Assembly: GCF_000526155.1 (NCBI RefSeq)
Contig: NZ_JAFN01000001.1
Span: forward strand, 2,443,014-2,507,013
Direction: 5' to 3'
Length of the DNA: 64,000 nt
Origin: Deferrisoma camini S3R1
Lineage (GTDB): Bacteria > Desulfobacterota > Deferrisomatia > Deferrisomatales > Deferrisomataceae
The notes under the pieces are model-generated. The model had not been told where the DNA came from, ran no database searches, and saw only the letters and a program-made list of their open reading frames with translations. Both the position numbers and the translations under genes were made by a program. Shown here in pieces: positions 1 through 8,012 of this stretch. Numbering within the stretch: position 1 is the first letter of the stretch; the number at the start of each line of letters is the position of its first letter.

Positions 1-192
1 CACGTCCACCTTGCACCCCCAGGTCTCCTCGAAGGGGGGCAGCAGCCGGGCCAGGAGCCCCGAGTTCTCGGTGCTGGTGGTGGTGGACATCCGGATGCGG
101 CACTCGGCGCCGGCCGAGCCGACCCAGCCGGCGACCAGAGCCAGGGCCAGCACCAGCCCGCTCCAGGAACGGATCCATCGACGGTCTCGCAT
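1..192 (-). CDS. tupA: Tungstate ABC transporter substrate-binding protein TupA (3' part missing)
   Basis: Periplasmic protein that would bind tungstate (or molybdate) and pass it to a TupBC permease/ATPase. The 64 visible codons begin with a Sec signal peptide (hydrophobic LVLALALVAGWVGSAGA), then the mature start IRMSTTTSTENSGLL, the signature N-terminus of the TupA family, then a 'P-x-F-E' segment and GCKVDV. The ATG at 192 has a good AAGGAG upstream. The gene runs off the left edge, so the permease genes expected next are not visible. It lies downstream of the porin on the same strand and is probably co-transcribed from the riboswitch leader near 1.7-2.0 kb. The name rests on the N-terminal motif alone. 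Confidence 0.8.
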   Translation of the reverse strand, partial: MRDRRWIRSWSGLVLALALVAGWVGSAGAECRIRMSTTTSTENSGLLARLLPPFEETWGCKVDV

Positions 193-222
193 GGTTTTCT
201 CCTTTCTTGCTGCTGGAAGCTT

Positions 223-375
223 CATCAGGCCCATGCGGGGCCCTACAACGCGAAGGGGCACCCCCGTTGGTCCGGGGGGAGCTAGAGACTAGAGACTAGA
301 AACTAGAGACTAGAACGTATGGGAATTCTGGAGGTTTCAAGCGTCCTAGCCTCCCAGCCTCCTAGCGTCCTAGCG
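223..375. repeat. Intergenic compound repeat (copy 1) with GACTAGA heptads
   Basis: A block containing 'ggggccctacaacgcgaagggg' in parts, then four to five tandem GACTAGA/AACTAGA heptads (about 283-315), then 'acgtatgggaattctggagg' and C+T-rich TAGC/TCC repeats. A near copy in the same order lies at 14631-14812, and its first part recurs inverted near 55763-55808. It sits between the porin and tupA. The repeat is certain; its function is unknown. Confidence 0.85.
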
Positions 376-379
376 GAAG

Positions 380-1582
380 TCAGAACGCCACCTGGTACTG
401 GACCCGGAACCGATCCTCGGTCGTGGCCGAGCCCGGCCCGTCCTGGGCGCGGATCCGGAACCAGTCGGCCTGGATCTTGTTGCGGTGGCCGTTGAAGAAG
501 GCGTTCAGGGCCACCCCGTAGGACTGGGTCAGGTCGTCGGAGGCGTCCGTGTTCGGGTCGAAGAACTCGTACCGGCCGGCCATCTCCACCACGTCCCTCC
601 ACACCAGGGCGCCCCCCTGCACGTACAGGCCCGTGGCGGTCTCGTCGTCCACGCCGTCGGCCTTGGGGTCGATCCGGCGGCGGTGGCCCTCGGCCCGGAG
701 CGAGAACCCCCGGTACGCCACCCCCGCGAATCCCCCCACGCTCACCACGTCGCTCGTGCCCAGGGCCGCGAGCCTTCCGTTCAGGTTCTTGCGGGTGTGG
801 CCCGCCACGTCGTCGTCGTAGGCCACCGAGGCCGCCAGGAACACCTGGGGTCGCTCGGGCCGGTTCAGGCTCGGCTCCCCGGTCAGGGGGCTTCCGCCCA
901 TGGGGGCCCACACGACCCGGCCCACGTACAGGTGACCGTCGCCCGAGTTGTTGCGGTTGCGTCCCTCGCCGTTGAACACGCCCGCGTCGTAAGACAGCCC
1001 ACCGGCCAGCTTACCGTGGACCGTGACGCCCGTGTCCCGGTCGAACCGGAACGTGGCGTCCACCCCGCTTCGCTCCACGAACTGGAGCTTCGAGGCCGAC
1101 ACGTTCCACTGCACGCCGTAGGGCACCTTGTAGGCCCCGGCCTTCACGGAGAACCAGGGGGCGAACGCGTAGTCCCCGAAGAAATCGAACAGGTCCGTGC
1201 CCTTCTCGTTGCCCGAGTACACGTTCACGTAGACCTTGTACTCGAGGTTCTTGCGGAACGCGTGCCCCTTGAGCCCCACGCGCGTGCGCTGCACCGAGAA
1301 GTTGCTCTGGTTCTCGGCGTCCTCCAGCTCCCGGAACGTGTAGCGCACCTGGCCGTAGCCGTAGATCCGGCCGGAGAACCGGCCGTCGCGGCTCCGGTAG
1401 GACAGGTGGTTCGGGGCCGCGGGCACGGCCGGGGCCTGCCGGGCCTCCAGCTCCTTGCGCTCGGCCGCCGTGATGATGCCCTTCTGCTCCAGGCGCTCGA
1501 GCAGGTCGACCCGGGCCCACCCGGGCCGGGCCCCCACCCCCAGGGTCGCCAGTACCGCCAGAACTCCCACGACCTGCCGCAT
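380..1582 (-). CDS. Phosphate/oxyanion-selective porin, OprP/OprO family
   Basis: Outer-membrane beta-barrel of about 400 residues. Residues 1-23 form a signal peptide ending near GWA. A short helical stretch with DLLERLEQKGIITAAE follows, as in many Geobacter-type porins, then an amphipathic strand-rich barrel (GRIYGYGQVRYTF, KAGAYKVPYGVQWN) ending in QYQVAF. The terminal Phe is the usual barrel-assembly signal. The start at 1582 is chosen because the signal peptide begins there and AAAGGAGGAACG precedes it; the longer open frame runs through the leader RNA. It lies between a tandem Moco/Tuco-like riboswitch and tupA, so the likely cargo is tungstate or molybdate rather than phosphate. Family assignment is firm; the substrate is inferred from context. 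Confidence 0.85.
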   Translation of the reverse strand: MRQVVGVLAVLATLGVGARPGWARVDLLERLEQKGIITAAERKELEARQAPAVPAAPNHLSYRSRDGRFSGRIYGYGQVRYTFRELEDAENQSNFSVQRTRVGLKGHAFRKNLEYKVYVNVYSGNEKGTDLFDFFGDYAFAPWFSVKAGAYKVPYGVQWNVSASKLQFVERSGVDATFRFDRDTGVTVHGKLAGGLSYDAGVFNGEGRNRNNSGDGHLYVGRVVWAPMGGSPLTGEPSLNRPERPQVFLAASVAYDDDVAGHTRKNLNGRLAALGTSDVVSVGGFAGVAYRGFSLRAEGHRRRIDPKADGVDDETATGLYVQGGALVWRDVVEMAGRYEFFDPNTDASDDLTQSYGVALNAFFNGHRNKIQADWFRIRAQDGPGSATTEDRFRVQYQVAF

Positions 1583-1631
1583 TCGTTCCTCCTTTCCGTG
1601 ATGGGTGAGCGGCGAATCCTCCAAACGAGAA

Positions 1632-1661
1632 GCGCCCCCTTTCCGGCTGGAAAGGGGGCGC
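1632..1661 (-). terminator. Intrinsic terminator after second aptamer
   Basis: Perfect GC-rich hairpin (GCGCCCCCTTTCC pairing with GGAAAGGGGGCGC) followed on the minus strand by a weak T-rich run (ttctcgttt). It lies between the second aptamer and the porin start codon, the position of an expression platform. Confidence 0.7.
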
Positions 1662-1699
1662 GGGCATGCCGGGCGGACCCCGCACGGGACCCGTCGGTC

Positions 1700-1802
1700 G
1701 CACCGCCTCCTTTCCAAGCACGGGAGGCCCGGCGGTTTCCCGCCGAACCCGTTGGCCGCGCGCCCTAGGACGGACCCCGTAGGCGCCACGGCTCGGAGGC
1801 AA
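1700..1802 (-). ncRNA. Moco/Tuco-like riboswitch aptamer, second of two
   Basis: Read on the minus strand, this begins GCCTCCGAGCC and ends GGAAAGGAGGC. The outer stem GCCTCC/GGAGGC therefore closes the element, with GGGAAACC and GCCTCCCGTG inside. The first aptamer (1856-1962) has the same layout with outer stem GTCTCC/GGAGAC, a compensatory change. Layout, length and position upstream of tungstate uptake genes fit the molybdenum/tungsten cofactor RNA family. The repeat and pairing are visible; the family call is from memory of the motif and context, without a covariance search. Confidence 0.6.
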
Positions 1803-1805
1803 CAC

Positions 1806-1842
1806 ACAAAAAACCCTCCCCGCGGTCGGACGGGGAGGGTGC
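1806..1842 (-). terminator. Intrinsic terminator between the two aptamers
   Basis: Strong minus-strand hairpin (ACCCTCCCCG pairing with CGGGGAGGGT) followed by six T residues. It lies directly after the first aptamer and before the second, so each aptamer has its own terminator. Confidence 0.9.
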
Positions 1843-1855
1843 GCACAACACCGGT

Positions 1856-1962
1856 CACCCGTCTCCTTTCCGAACGCGGGAGGCCGGGGCGTTTCCACCC
1901 CGACCCATCGGCGAACCGCCCGTGGGCCGCTGGGGCCGGTAGGTCGGTCCGCTCGGAGACGC
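1856..1962 (-). ncRNA. Moco/Tuco-like riboswitch aptamer, first of two
   Basis: Minus-strand element opening CGTCTCCGAGC and closing GGAAAGGAGACG, with an internal GTGGAAACGCCCCGG and GCCTCCCGCG. It shares CTCCGAGC, CCTAC-GG, GGAAAC and GCCTCCCG-x-G...GGAAAGGAG with the second aptamer. It starts within a few bases of the expected transcription start of the promoter at 1968-1997. Such RNAs are known upstream of molybdate/tungstate transporters and cofactor genes; the assignment here rests on motif layout and the tupA/porin context. Confidence 0.6.
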
Positions 1963-1967
1963 GGGAG

Positions 1968-1997
1968 AACATAGCCGGCCGGCGGCCCCGGGGTCAA
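1968..1997 (-). promoter_or_regulatory. Promoter of the porin-tupA transcript
   Basis: Minus-strand TTGACC (1997-1992), an 18-bp spacer, then TATGTT (1973-1968). The predicted start near 1961 coincides with the first base pairs of aptamer 1. The same architecture (TTGa-x-18-TATGkT) is seen before the phenylacetate-CoA ligase and the acyl-CoA synthetase. Confidence 0.6.
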
Positions 1998-2027
1998 GGG
2001 GAACCCCGCCGCCGCCGGCCGAGCCGT

Positions 2028-3329
2028 CTACTTCTTGCGCTCGTCGATCACCCGCTTGGCCTTGCCCTCGCTGCGGGCGATGCTGCCCTGGGGCACGATC
2101 TCCACGGGCGCGTGGATGCCGATCACGGCGTGAATGCGGGCGCTGATCCGACGGGCCAGTTCCTCCAGGGCCTCCTTGCCCTGGGCGTACACGGCGGGCT
2201 TGGCCTCGGCCTCCACCTTCATGCCGTCCAGGTGGCCCTTCTTGAACACCCGGATCTGGTAGAGGGGCTCCATCTCCTCGAACTCCATGATCACCGACTC
2301 GACCTGGCTCGGGAACACGTTCACGCCCGAGATGATCAGCATGTCGTCGGACCGGCCGAGGATCTTGTCCATCACCACGAGGGTGCGGCCGCAGTCACAC
2401 TCGACCCGCCGCAGGCTCGTGATGTCGCGGGTCCGGTAGCGCAGCAGCGGCATGGCCCGGCGCTGCAGCGCCGTGAACACGAGCTCACCCTTCTCGCCCA
2501 GGGGCACGGGCTCCAGGGTGGTGGGGTCCACGATCTCGGGGTACACGTGGTCCTCGTTCAGGTGCAGCCGGTACGCCTCGCACGAGAACCCCACGCCGGG
2601 GCCCATCATCTCGGTCAGCCCGTAGGCCTCGTGGGCGGTGATGCCCATGCGCTCCTCGATCTCCTTGCGCATCTCCACGGTCCACGGCTCGGCCCCGAAC
2701 GAGCCCACCCGCAGGGGCAGCTTGCGCAGGTCCACCCCCATCTGGTCGGCCTTCTCGGCGATGGTCAGGGCGTAGGTGGGCGTGCAGAACAGCACCGTGC
2801 TCCCGAAGTCCTGCATGAGCATGATCTGGCGCTCGGTCATGCCCGAGCCGGTGGGCACCAGGCACGAGCCGATGGCCTCGACCCCCAGGTAGAAGCCCAA
2901 GCCGCCGGTGAAGAGCCCCATGCCGTAGGCGTTCTGGCAGATGTCGTCGGGCCGGACCCCCTGGGCCCACAGGGTCCGGGCCATGCACTCCTGCCACTGG
3001 GCCTTGTCCTCGGCCGTGTAGGGGCCGGTGATGGGCTTGCCGGTGGTTCCGGAGGAGGCGTGCACCCGCACCAGGTCCTTCATCGGCACGGCGCACAGCC
3101 CGAAGGGGTAGTTGTCGCGCAGGTCGTTCTTGACGGTGAACGGAAGGTGACGGATGTCGTCCAGGGTGCGGATATCCTCGGGCTTCACCCCCTTCTCGTC
3201 GAGTTTCTGTTTGTAGAACGGGACCCGTTCGTACAGCCAGGCCACGGTCTCCCGGAGCTTCTGTGCCTGGAACTCCTGGAGCTGCTCCACCGGCATGGTC
3301 TCGAACTTCTCGTTCCAATACTTCTTCAT
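2028..3329 (-). CDS. paaK: Phenylacetate-CoA ligase
   Basis: AMP-forming ligase (433 aa) that activates phenylacetate or a related aryl acid to its CoA thioester in the cytoplasm. Visible: the adenylate-forming P-loop SSGTTGKP near residue 100, the AYGLTEMMGPG motif, YRTRD with the adenylate-contacting Asp, and a C-terminal ACT-like half ending in a Lys-rich tail. Length is normal for PaaK. The start at 3329 (MKKYWNEKFE) is preceded by GGAGGAGACGCC; a longer frame has no such support. It stands alone, divergent from pyk. Anaerobes often carry several paralogues, so the true substrate could be another aryl acid such as indoleacetate. Confidence 0.88.
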   Translation of the reverse strand: MKKYWNEKFETMPVEQLQEFQAQKLRETVAWLYERVPFYKQKLDEKGVKPEDIRTLDDIRHLPFTVKNDLRDNYPFGLCAVPMKDLVRVHASSGTTGKPITGPYTAEDKAQWQECMARTLWAQGVRPDDICQNAYGMGLFTGGLGFYLGVEAIGSCLVPTGSGMTERQIMLMQDFGSTVLFCTPTYALTIAEKADQMGVDLRKLPLRVGSFGAEPWTVEMRKEIEERMGITAHEAYGLTEMMGPGVGFSCEAYRLHLNEDHVYPEIVDPTTLEPVPLGEKGELVFTALQRRAMPLLRYRTRDITSLRRVECDCGRTLVVMDKILGRSDDMLIISGVNVFPSQVESVIMEFEEMEPLYQIRVFKKGHLDGMKVEAEAKPAVYAQGKEALEELARRISARIHAVIGIHAPVEIVPQGSIARSEGKAKRVIDERKK

Positions 3330-3374
3330 GGCGTCTCCTCCGTCGAATGGGTGAACACGGCCCGAGCTGCAAAC

Positions 3375-3404
3375 ACCATACCAAAACAAACAAAGTTTCC
3401 TCAA
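3375..3404 (-). promoter_or_regulatory. Promoter for the phenylacetate-CoA ligase
   Basis: Minus-strand TTGAGG (3404-3399), 18-bp spacer, TATGGT (3380-3375), giving an untranslated leader of about 40 nt before the ATG at 3329. It lies in the only A+T-rich patch of the divergent 3330-3523 gap. Confidence 0.5.
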
Positions 3405-3523
3405 CCGGCCATTCGTTTGATTCCACCCTCCGGACTGGACGGGGCCCGGGGTTCACGGTAAGTTTTCCCCGTTTTGCGAGAAAACCTTATCACGGCCTGC
3501 TCCCCGAACCAGCGGAGGAACCG

Positions 3524-4915
3524 ATGCGAAGGGCGAAGATCGTGTGCACCGTGGGGCCGGCCAGCGCCGACCCCGATGTGCTGCGGCGCATGGTGGAGGC
3601 CGGCATGGACGTGGCCCGGCTCAACATGAGCCACGGTGACCACTCCACCCACGCCCGCACGGCCGAGCTCGTGCGCGAGGCCGGCCGGGACGTGGGCCGG
3701 CCGGTGGCCCTGCTGCTGGACCTGGCCGGCCCCAAGATCCGGCTGGGCGAGCTGGAGAAGCCCCGGGTGGTCCACGCCGGAGAGGAGATCGTGCTCGTCT
3801 CGACCCCCGAGCCGGGGGCCCTGCCCGTGAACTACCCCCATCTGGCCGAGGAGCTCGCCCCCGGCGACCGGATCAGCCTGGCCGACGGCGCGATCCCCCT
3901 GGAGGTGGTCGCCGTGGAGGGGGGGAGGGTGCGGGCCCGGGTGCTCTCGGGCGGCACGCTCACCAGCCACAAGGGCCTGAACCTTCCGGGCAAGGGCGAC
4001 GCCCTGCCCGCGGTGTCGGAGAAGGACGCCGACGACCTTCGGTTCGGCCTGAGGCTGGGGGTGGACTGGGTGGCCCTGTCGTTCGTGCGCAGCCCCGCCG
4101 ACCTGGACCCGGCCCGGCGGATCATGGAGGAGGAGGGGGTGCGGGTGCCGGTGATCGCCAAGGTGGAGAAGCGCCAGGCCCTCGACCGCATCGACGGGAT
4201 CCTGGAGGCGTTCGACGGCATCATGGTGGCCCGGGGCGACCTGGGCGTGGAGATGCCCATCGAGGAGGTGCCGGGCATCCAGAAGCGGTTGATCCGCGAG
4301 GCCAACCGGCGGGCCAAGCCCGTGGTCACGGCCACCCAGATGCTCCTGAGCATGGTGACCAACCCCCGTCCCACCCGGGCCGAGGTCACCGACGTGGCCA
4401 ACGCCGTGCTGGACGGCACCGACGCCGTGATGCTGTCGGAGGAGACCGCCATGGGCCACCACCCCGTGGAGGCGGTGGCCACCATGGCCCGGATCGTGCG
4501 GCGGGCCGAGGCCGACGCCCCGCCGGCCGACGAGTGCCGCCCCCTGGCCGCCCAGGGGGTGCCCGCGGCCATCGCCCGGGCCACCTGGCACGTGGCCCGG
4601 GACGTGGGCGCCAAGGTCATCGTCACCCCGACCCGCAGCGGCTCCACGGCCCGGCTGGTGGCAGCCACCCGCCCCCCCGTGCCGGTGCTGGCCCTATCGA
4701 GCGACCCCCACACGACCGGCGCCCTGGCCCTGACCTGGGGCACCACCCCGGGGGTGATGGGGCCCGCCCCCACCACCGACGCCCTGTTCGAGGCCTGCCG
4801 GGCCCAGGTGCTCCGGATGGGCCTGGCCCGCCCCGGCGACCGGGTGGTGGTGACCGCCGGCGTGCCGGTGGACACCCCGGGCACCACGAACCTGCTGAAG
4901 GTGCTGGAGGTGTGA
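3524..4915 (+). CDS. pyk: Pyruvate kinase
   Basis: Converts phosphoenolpyruvate and ADP to pyruvate and ATP, the last step of glycolysis. The 463-aa protein has the N-terminal TIM-barrel start KIVCTVGPAS and MDVARLNMSHG, the inserted B domain, the catalytic Lys region VPVIAKVEKR, the metal-binding VARGDLGVEM and MLSEETAMGHHP signatures, and the C-terminal allosteric domain with RSGSTARL. Start at 3524 is set by GGAGG seven bases upstream and by the conserved N-terminus; the open frame upstream has no family similarity. Monocistronic and divergent from paaK. Confidence 0.95.
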   Translation: MRRAKIVCTVGPASADPDVLRRMVEAGMDVARLNMSHGDHSTHARTAELVREAGRDVGRPVALLLDLAGPKIRLGELEKPRVVHAGEEIVLVSTPEPGALPVNYPHLAEELAPGDRISLADGAIPLEVVAVEGGRVRARVLSGGTLTSHKGLNLPGKGDALPAVSEKDADDLRFGLRLGVDWVALSFVRSPADLDPARRIMEEEGVRVPVIAKVEKRQALDRIDGILEAFDGIMVARGDLGVEMPIEEVPGIQKRLIREANRRAKPVVTATQMLLSMVTNPRPTRAEVTDVANAVLDGTDAVMLSEETAMGHHPVEAVATMARIVRRAEADAPPADECRPLAAQGVPAAIARATWHVARDVGAKVIVTPTRSGSTARLVAATRPPVPVLALSSDPHTTGALALTWGTTPGVMGPAPTTDALFEACRAQVLRMGLARPGDRVVVTAGVPVDTPGTTNLLKVLEV

Positions 4916-4919
4916 GCGG

Positions 4920-5010
4920 ACACGGCGGTGACAGGTGACGGGTGACGCGTGACGGGGAACCCCTCCTCACCTGTCACGCGTCACGCGTCACTGCTCACTG
5001 GTCACCGTTC
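4920..5010. repeat. GGTGACG tandem repeats forming a convergent hairpin
   Basis: GGTGAC-x units in direct tandem (about 4926-4954) face inverted CACGCGTCAC units (about 4969-5004). The two sets can pair into a long hairpin between the convergent pyk and MBL genes. It may act as a bidirectional terminator. The right end overlaps the last codons of the MBL gene. Confidence 0.65.
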
Positions 5011-5957
5011 CTTCGCGCCTTCCAACCGTCCTCCTGGCCCTCCCACTCCACCCGACCCTGGTCGGCCAGCAGGTCCAGGTGGCCGATCACCTCGCTCACC
5101 GCAAGGAACACCCACCCCGGCTCCACCCCGGGGAACAGGGCGCGCACGAGGTCCCAGGGGGTGGCGCCCCCGGGAGGGATGCGGCGCAGGATGTCGGCCG
5201 CCCGGCGCTCGTGGAACGCCAGCCGCTCGTCGATCAGGCGGGTCGGGTCGCCCATGGCATCCCCGTGGCCGGGCAGGACCCGGCCGCACCCCAGTTCCCG
5301 GATGCGCCGAAGGCTCGCCACGTAGGCCGGCAGGGTGCGGGTCCGGAACGTCCCCTGACCGGGCTCGGTCACCGCGTTGGAGCTGATGTGGGGGATCAGG
5401 GTGTCCCCCGAGATCAGGATCCGCTCCCCGGGCTCCCACAGGCACACCGCCCCCCGGGCGTGGCCGGGGGTGTGGAGCACCCGCCAGCACCCCTGATCGG
5501 TGCACACCTCGTCGCCCTCGTCCAGGGGCTCCACCTCGTCCAGGGGCAGGGCGTGGCCGTGGAGCCGCTCCATGCTCTGGCGCAGCTCCCGACGGTGTCC
5601 TTCGGGCACCCCGGCCCGGCGGCACACCTCGTCCAGGAACCCCACGATCCCCTCCCACACGCCGGGCTCGTCCCGCAGCCGGGCGTGGTCCACCGGATGG
5701 GCGAACACCCGGCAGCCGGACGCGTCTCGCACCCGGCGGGCCAGGCCGGCGTGGTCGTGGTGGGGGTGGGTCAGCACCAGCCGCTCCAGGTCGGCCGGCC
5801 GCACACCCGCCCGGGCCAAGCCCCCGGCCAGGGCCTCCCAGGTCCCGGGCACGCCCGGCCCCGCATCCACCAGGGTCAGGGGCGAGCCGGGAAGCAGGTA
5901 GGCGTTCACGGTGCCCACCGCATAGGGCGTGGGAATCTCGATCCGGTGCACCTCCAC
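4995..5957 (-). CDS. MBL-fold metallo-hydrolase (glyoxalase II-like)
   Basis: Metallo-beta-lactamase fold hydrolase of about 320 residues. It shows the two-metal site HPHHDHAG, the second His in HTPGHARGAV, the bridging Asp in ISGDTLI and a final PGHGDAM, followed by a C-terminal winged-helix-like region (PWDLVRALFPG, HLDLLADQGRV), the arrangement of LACTB2-like hydrolases. I prefer GTG at 5957, with ACGGAGGAGT well spaced upstream; ATG at 5978 adds seven residues but lacks a ribosome site. Substrate unknown: thioesters, lactones or RNA are possible. Convergent with pyk. Confidence 0.8.
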   Translation of the reverse strand: MEVHRIEIPTPYAVGTVNAYLLPGSPLTLVDAGPGVPGTWEALAGGLARAGVRPADLERLVLTHPHHDHAGLARRVRDASGCRVFAHPVDHARLRDEPGVWEGIVGFLDEVCRRAGVPEGHRRELRQSMERLHGHALPLDEVEPLDEGDEVCTDQGCWRVLHTPGHARGAVCLWEPGERILISGDTLIPHISSNAVTEPGQGTFRTRTLPAYVASLRRIRELGCGRVLPGHGDAMGDPTRLIDERLAFHERRAADILRRIPPGGATPWDLVRALFPGVEPGWVFLAVSEVIGHLDLLADQGRVEWEGQEDGWKARRNGDQ

Positions 5958-6079
5958 GGCAGCACTCCTCCGTACCATATCGACCCGGCGTCAAAACAGG
6001 CCCGTTTCCTTGGGAGGCGGGGCAAGGGCTTCAGTAGACAGCATTGCCAGGCCCGTGCCCCCTTTCCCTTGGGGAGTAC

Positions 6080-6265
6080 GGGGTGGGGGTCTGGTGGAGC
6101 GCCGGGTGCGGCCCCTTAGCTCGCCGCGCCCTCCGAACGTTCGGATCCCCTCCGGACTCCGAGGGTTCCGCTATCGTGGCCTGGATCGACGCGCAAGCGG
6201 CGGCATGAGAAGGCGCGGCGATCGGATGCCGCACTCGCGCCCGGCCGGAACCAGGCCCCCACCCC
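6080..6265 (+). repeat. Stem-loop repeat element, copy 1
   Basis: The 186-bp element is closed by GGGGTGGGGGTCTGGT (6080-6095) and ACCAGGCCCCCACCCC (6250-6265), a 16-bp stem with one wobble. Inside, both ends are conserved with copies at 18256-18436 and 35422-35615 (GGAG-x-GCCGG, GCGGCCCCTT, then GGCGCGGCGATCGGATGCCG, GGCCGGAA), while the middle ~70 bp differ. No credible ORF lies within. Confidence 0.8.
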
Positions 6266-6299
6266 GCACCCTGGCAATACGTTTGAAGGTCCTAGCAAC

Positions 6300-6335
6300 A
6301 AACGAACCCCCGCGTCCCGGGGGAGGCGGGGGTCC
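6300..6335 (-). terminator. Probable terminator of the S1-domain gene
   Basis: Minus-strand hairpin ACCCCCGC/GCGGGGGT followed by ttcgtttgttg. It starts about 25 bp beyond the stop codon of the S1-domain gene. The T-tract is interrupted. Confidence 0.6.
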
Positions 6336-6360
6336 GGGGATCCCTTGGACCGGGCCCGGC

Positions 6361-7824
6361 CTACTTCTTGAGCTTGTCCTTGAGGAGGTCTCCCAGGGTG
6401 CCGAACACCGGTCCCTGGCTCGCCGCAGGGGCCGACTCCCGAAACTCCCGGATCGCCCGCCGCTCGGCCTGCTCCGACACGGCCTGGCGCGACAGGCGGA
6501 TCTTGCGGCCGCCCTCCTCCACCCCGAGCACGGCCACCTGCATCGGATCGCCGGGCCGGAACGACTTGGCGTGGTCCGCCCCCCGGGGCGTGCCCATCTC
6601 GGTGTTGTGCACCAGGCCCACGTGGCCCGAGGGCAGCTTCACGAACACCCCGAACGGGGCCACCCGTTCCACCGTGCCCTCCAGCACCTCGCCCGGCTCC
6701 GGCACCGGCCCCAGGGACTCCCAGAGCCGGTGCTCCAGGGACAGGCCGATCCGACGGGCCTCGGGGTCCACGCTGATCACCTCCACCTCGACCGCCTCAC
6801 CCGGGCTCACCACCTCGGCCGCGCTCTTGACCCTGCGGCCCGCGCCCAGGGCCGACACGTGCACCAGCCCTTCCACCCCGGGCTCCAGCTCGACGAACGC
6901 GCCGAACGGGGCGATCCGGGTGACCCGGCCCTGCACCCGCTGGCCCGGTCGGTACCTGACCTCCACGGCCTTCCAGGGGTCCTCCTGGAGGGCCTTGAGG
7001 GACAGGGTGACCCGGTCGCGGTCCCAGTCCACCTCGATCACCTGCACCGTGACCTCGTCACCGGGCCGGACCACCTCGGTGGGGGTTTCCACCCGGCCCC
7101 AGCTCATCTCGGACACCGGGATCAGGCCGTCCACCCCGTCCAGATCCACGAACGCGCCGAACGGGTGCACCGCGCGCACCCGGCCGGTCACCACCGCCCC
7201 GGGCCGGAGCACGTCGCGGAGGGCCTCGCGCTTCTGGGCCCGCTCCTCCTCCAGCAGGGCCCGGCGCGACACCACCACGTTGCGGCCGCGGTCCTTGAAC
7301 TCGATCACCTTGAAGGCATAGGTCTGGCCCACGTGAACCTCGGGATCCTTGGTCCAGCGCAGGTCGATCTGGGAGTGGGGGCAGAAGGCCCTCAGGCCGG
7401 CCACACGGACCTCGTAGCCGCCCTTGACCACCTTGACCACCTTGCCCTCCACCGGCACGCCCGAGGCGTGGGCGTCGGCCAGCGCGCCCAGGGACAGGTC
7501 GCGGGTGGACAGCTTGGTGGTCAGCACCACCTCGCCGGCGCCGGTGGACGCCACGTAGGCCTCCAGCTCCTGGCCCTCGGCCGGCACCGCGTCCGCCTCG
7601 AACTCCTCGCGGCGGATGCTCCCCTCCTGCTTGCCGCCCAGGTCCACGAACACCCACTCGTCCGTGACGCGGACCACCCTACACCGGAGCTTGTCCCCCA
7701 CCTTGACCCGCCGGACCCCCTCGGTCTGCCCGCCCCCCTCCTGCTCGAACAGCCGCGCGAACTCCTCCCGGGTCGCCTCCTCGGCCGGCGGGGCCTCCGC
7801 CGCTGGATCCTTACCGTCGTTCAT
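6361..7824 (-). CDS. rpsA: S1-domain RNA-binding protein (ribosomal protein S1-like)
   Basis: 487-aa protein with five consecutive S1 (OB-fold) repeats at about residues 40-112, 120-195, 203-280, 288-362 and 373-450. The last three carry the textbook core FGAFV-(D/E)-L...GL(V/I)(H/P). In the cell it would bind mRNA on the 30S subunit and help translation initiation, or act as a general RNA-binding protein. It is shorter than the usual six-domain S1 (about 550-570 aa) and its acidic N-terminus lacks an obvious S2-docking helix, so an S1-like paralogue is the alternative. ATG at 7824 has GGAG nine bases upstream. Divergent from the YrdC-type gene. Confidence 0.8.
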   Translation of the reverse strand: MNDGKDPAAEAPPAEEATREEFARLFEQEGGGQTEGVRRVKVGDKLRCRVVRVTDEWVFVDLGGKQEGSIRREEFEADAVPAEGQELEAYVASTGAGEVVLTTKLSTRDLSLGALADAHASGVPVEGKVVKVVKGGYEVRVAGLRAFCPHSQIDLRWTKDPEVHVGQTYAFKVIEFKDRGRNVVVSRRALLEEERAQKREALRDVLRPGAVVTGRVRAVHPFGAFVDLDGVDGLIPVSEMSWGRVETPTEVVRPGDEVTVQVIEVDWDRDRVTLSLKALQEDPWKAVEVRYRPGQRVQGRVTRIAPFGAFVELEPGVEGLVHVSALGAGRRVKSAAEVVSPGEAVEVEVISVDPEARRIGLSLEHRLWESLGPVPEPGEVLEGTVERVAPFGVFVKLPSGHVGLVHNTEMGTPRGADHAKSFRPGDPMQVAVLGVEEGGRKIRLSRQAVSEQAERRAIREFRESAPAASQGPVFGTLGDLLKDKLKK

Positions 7825-7909
7825 GATGCCCGCTCTCCTTCATGCACAGGATTTGGCAGAGCATACACACGGCGGTTGGCGGGGACAAGCGCGGGATACC
7901 GGGCCAGGT

Positions 7910-7938
7910 TTGACAACCGGCGGGGGCTGCATTATTAC
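7910..7938 (+). promoter_or_regulatory. Promoter for the YrdC-type gene and downstream genes
   Basis: TTGACA (7910-7915), 17-bp spacer, TATTAC (7933-7938), in the divergent gap between the S1-domain gene and the YrdC-type gene. It is the best sigma-70 match in the window. Confidence 0.6.
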
Positions 7939-8012
7939 CCCGGCCATCGACCAGGCGCGCTCGACCCGGCCCTCCGGCCCCGAACGATCTCAACACCCAC
8001 AAGGGGATCCCC

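Noticed and set aside
283-315. CRISPR-like array of GACTAGA units
   Set aside because: Units of seven bases are directly adjacent with no spacers, and the same array occurs at 14691-14750 with a different copy number. This is a short tandem repeat.
6180-6270. Short plus-strand ORFs within stem-loop copy 1
   Set aside because: The same region in the other copies does not keep any frame; the conserved signal is structural.
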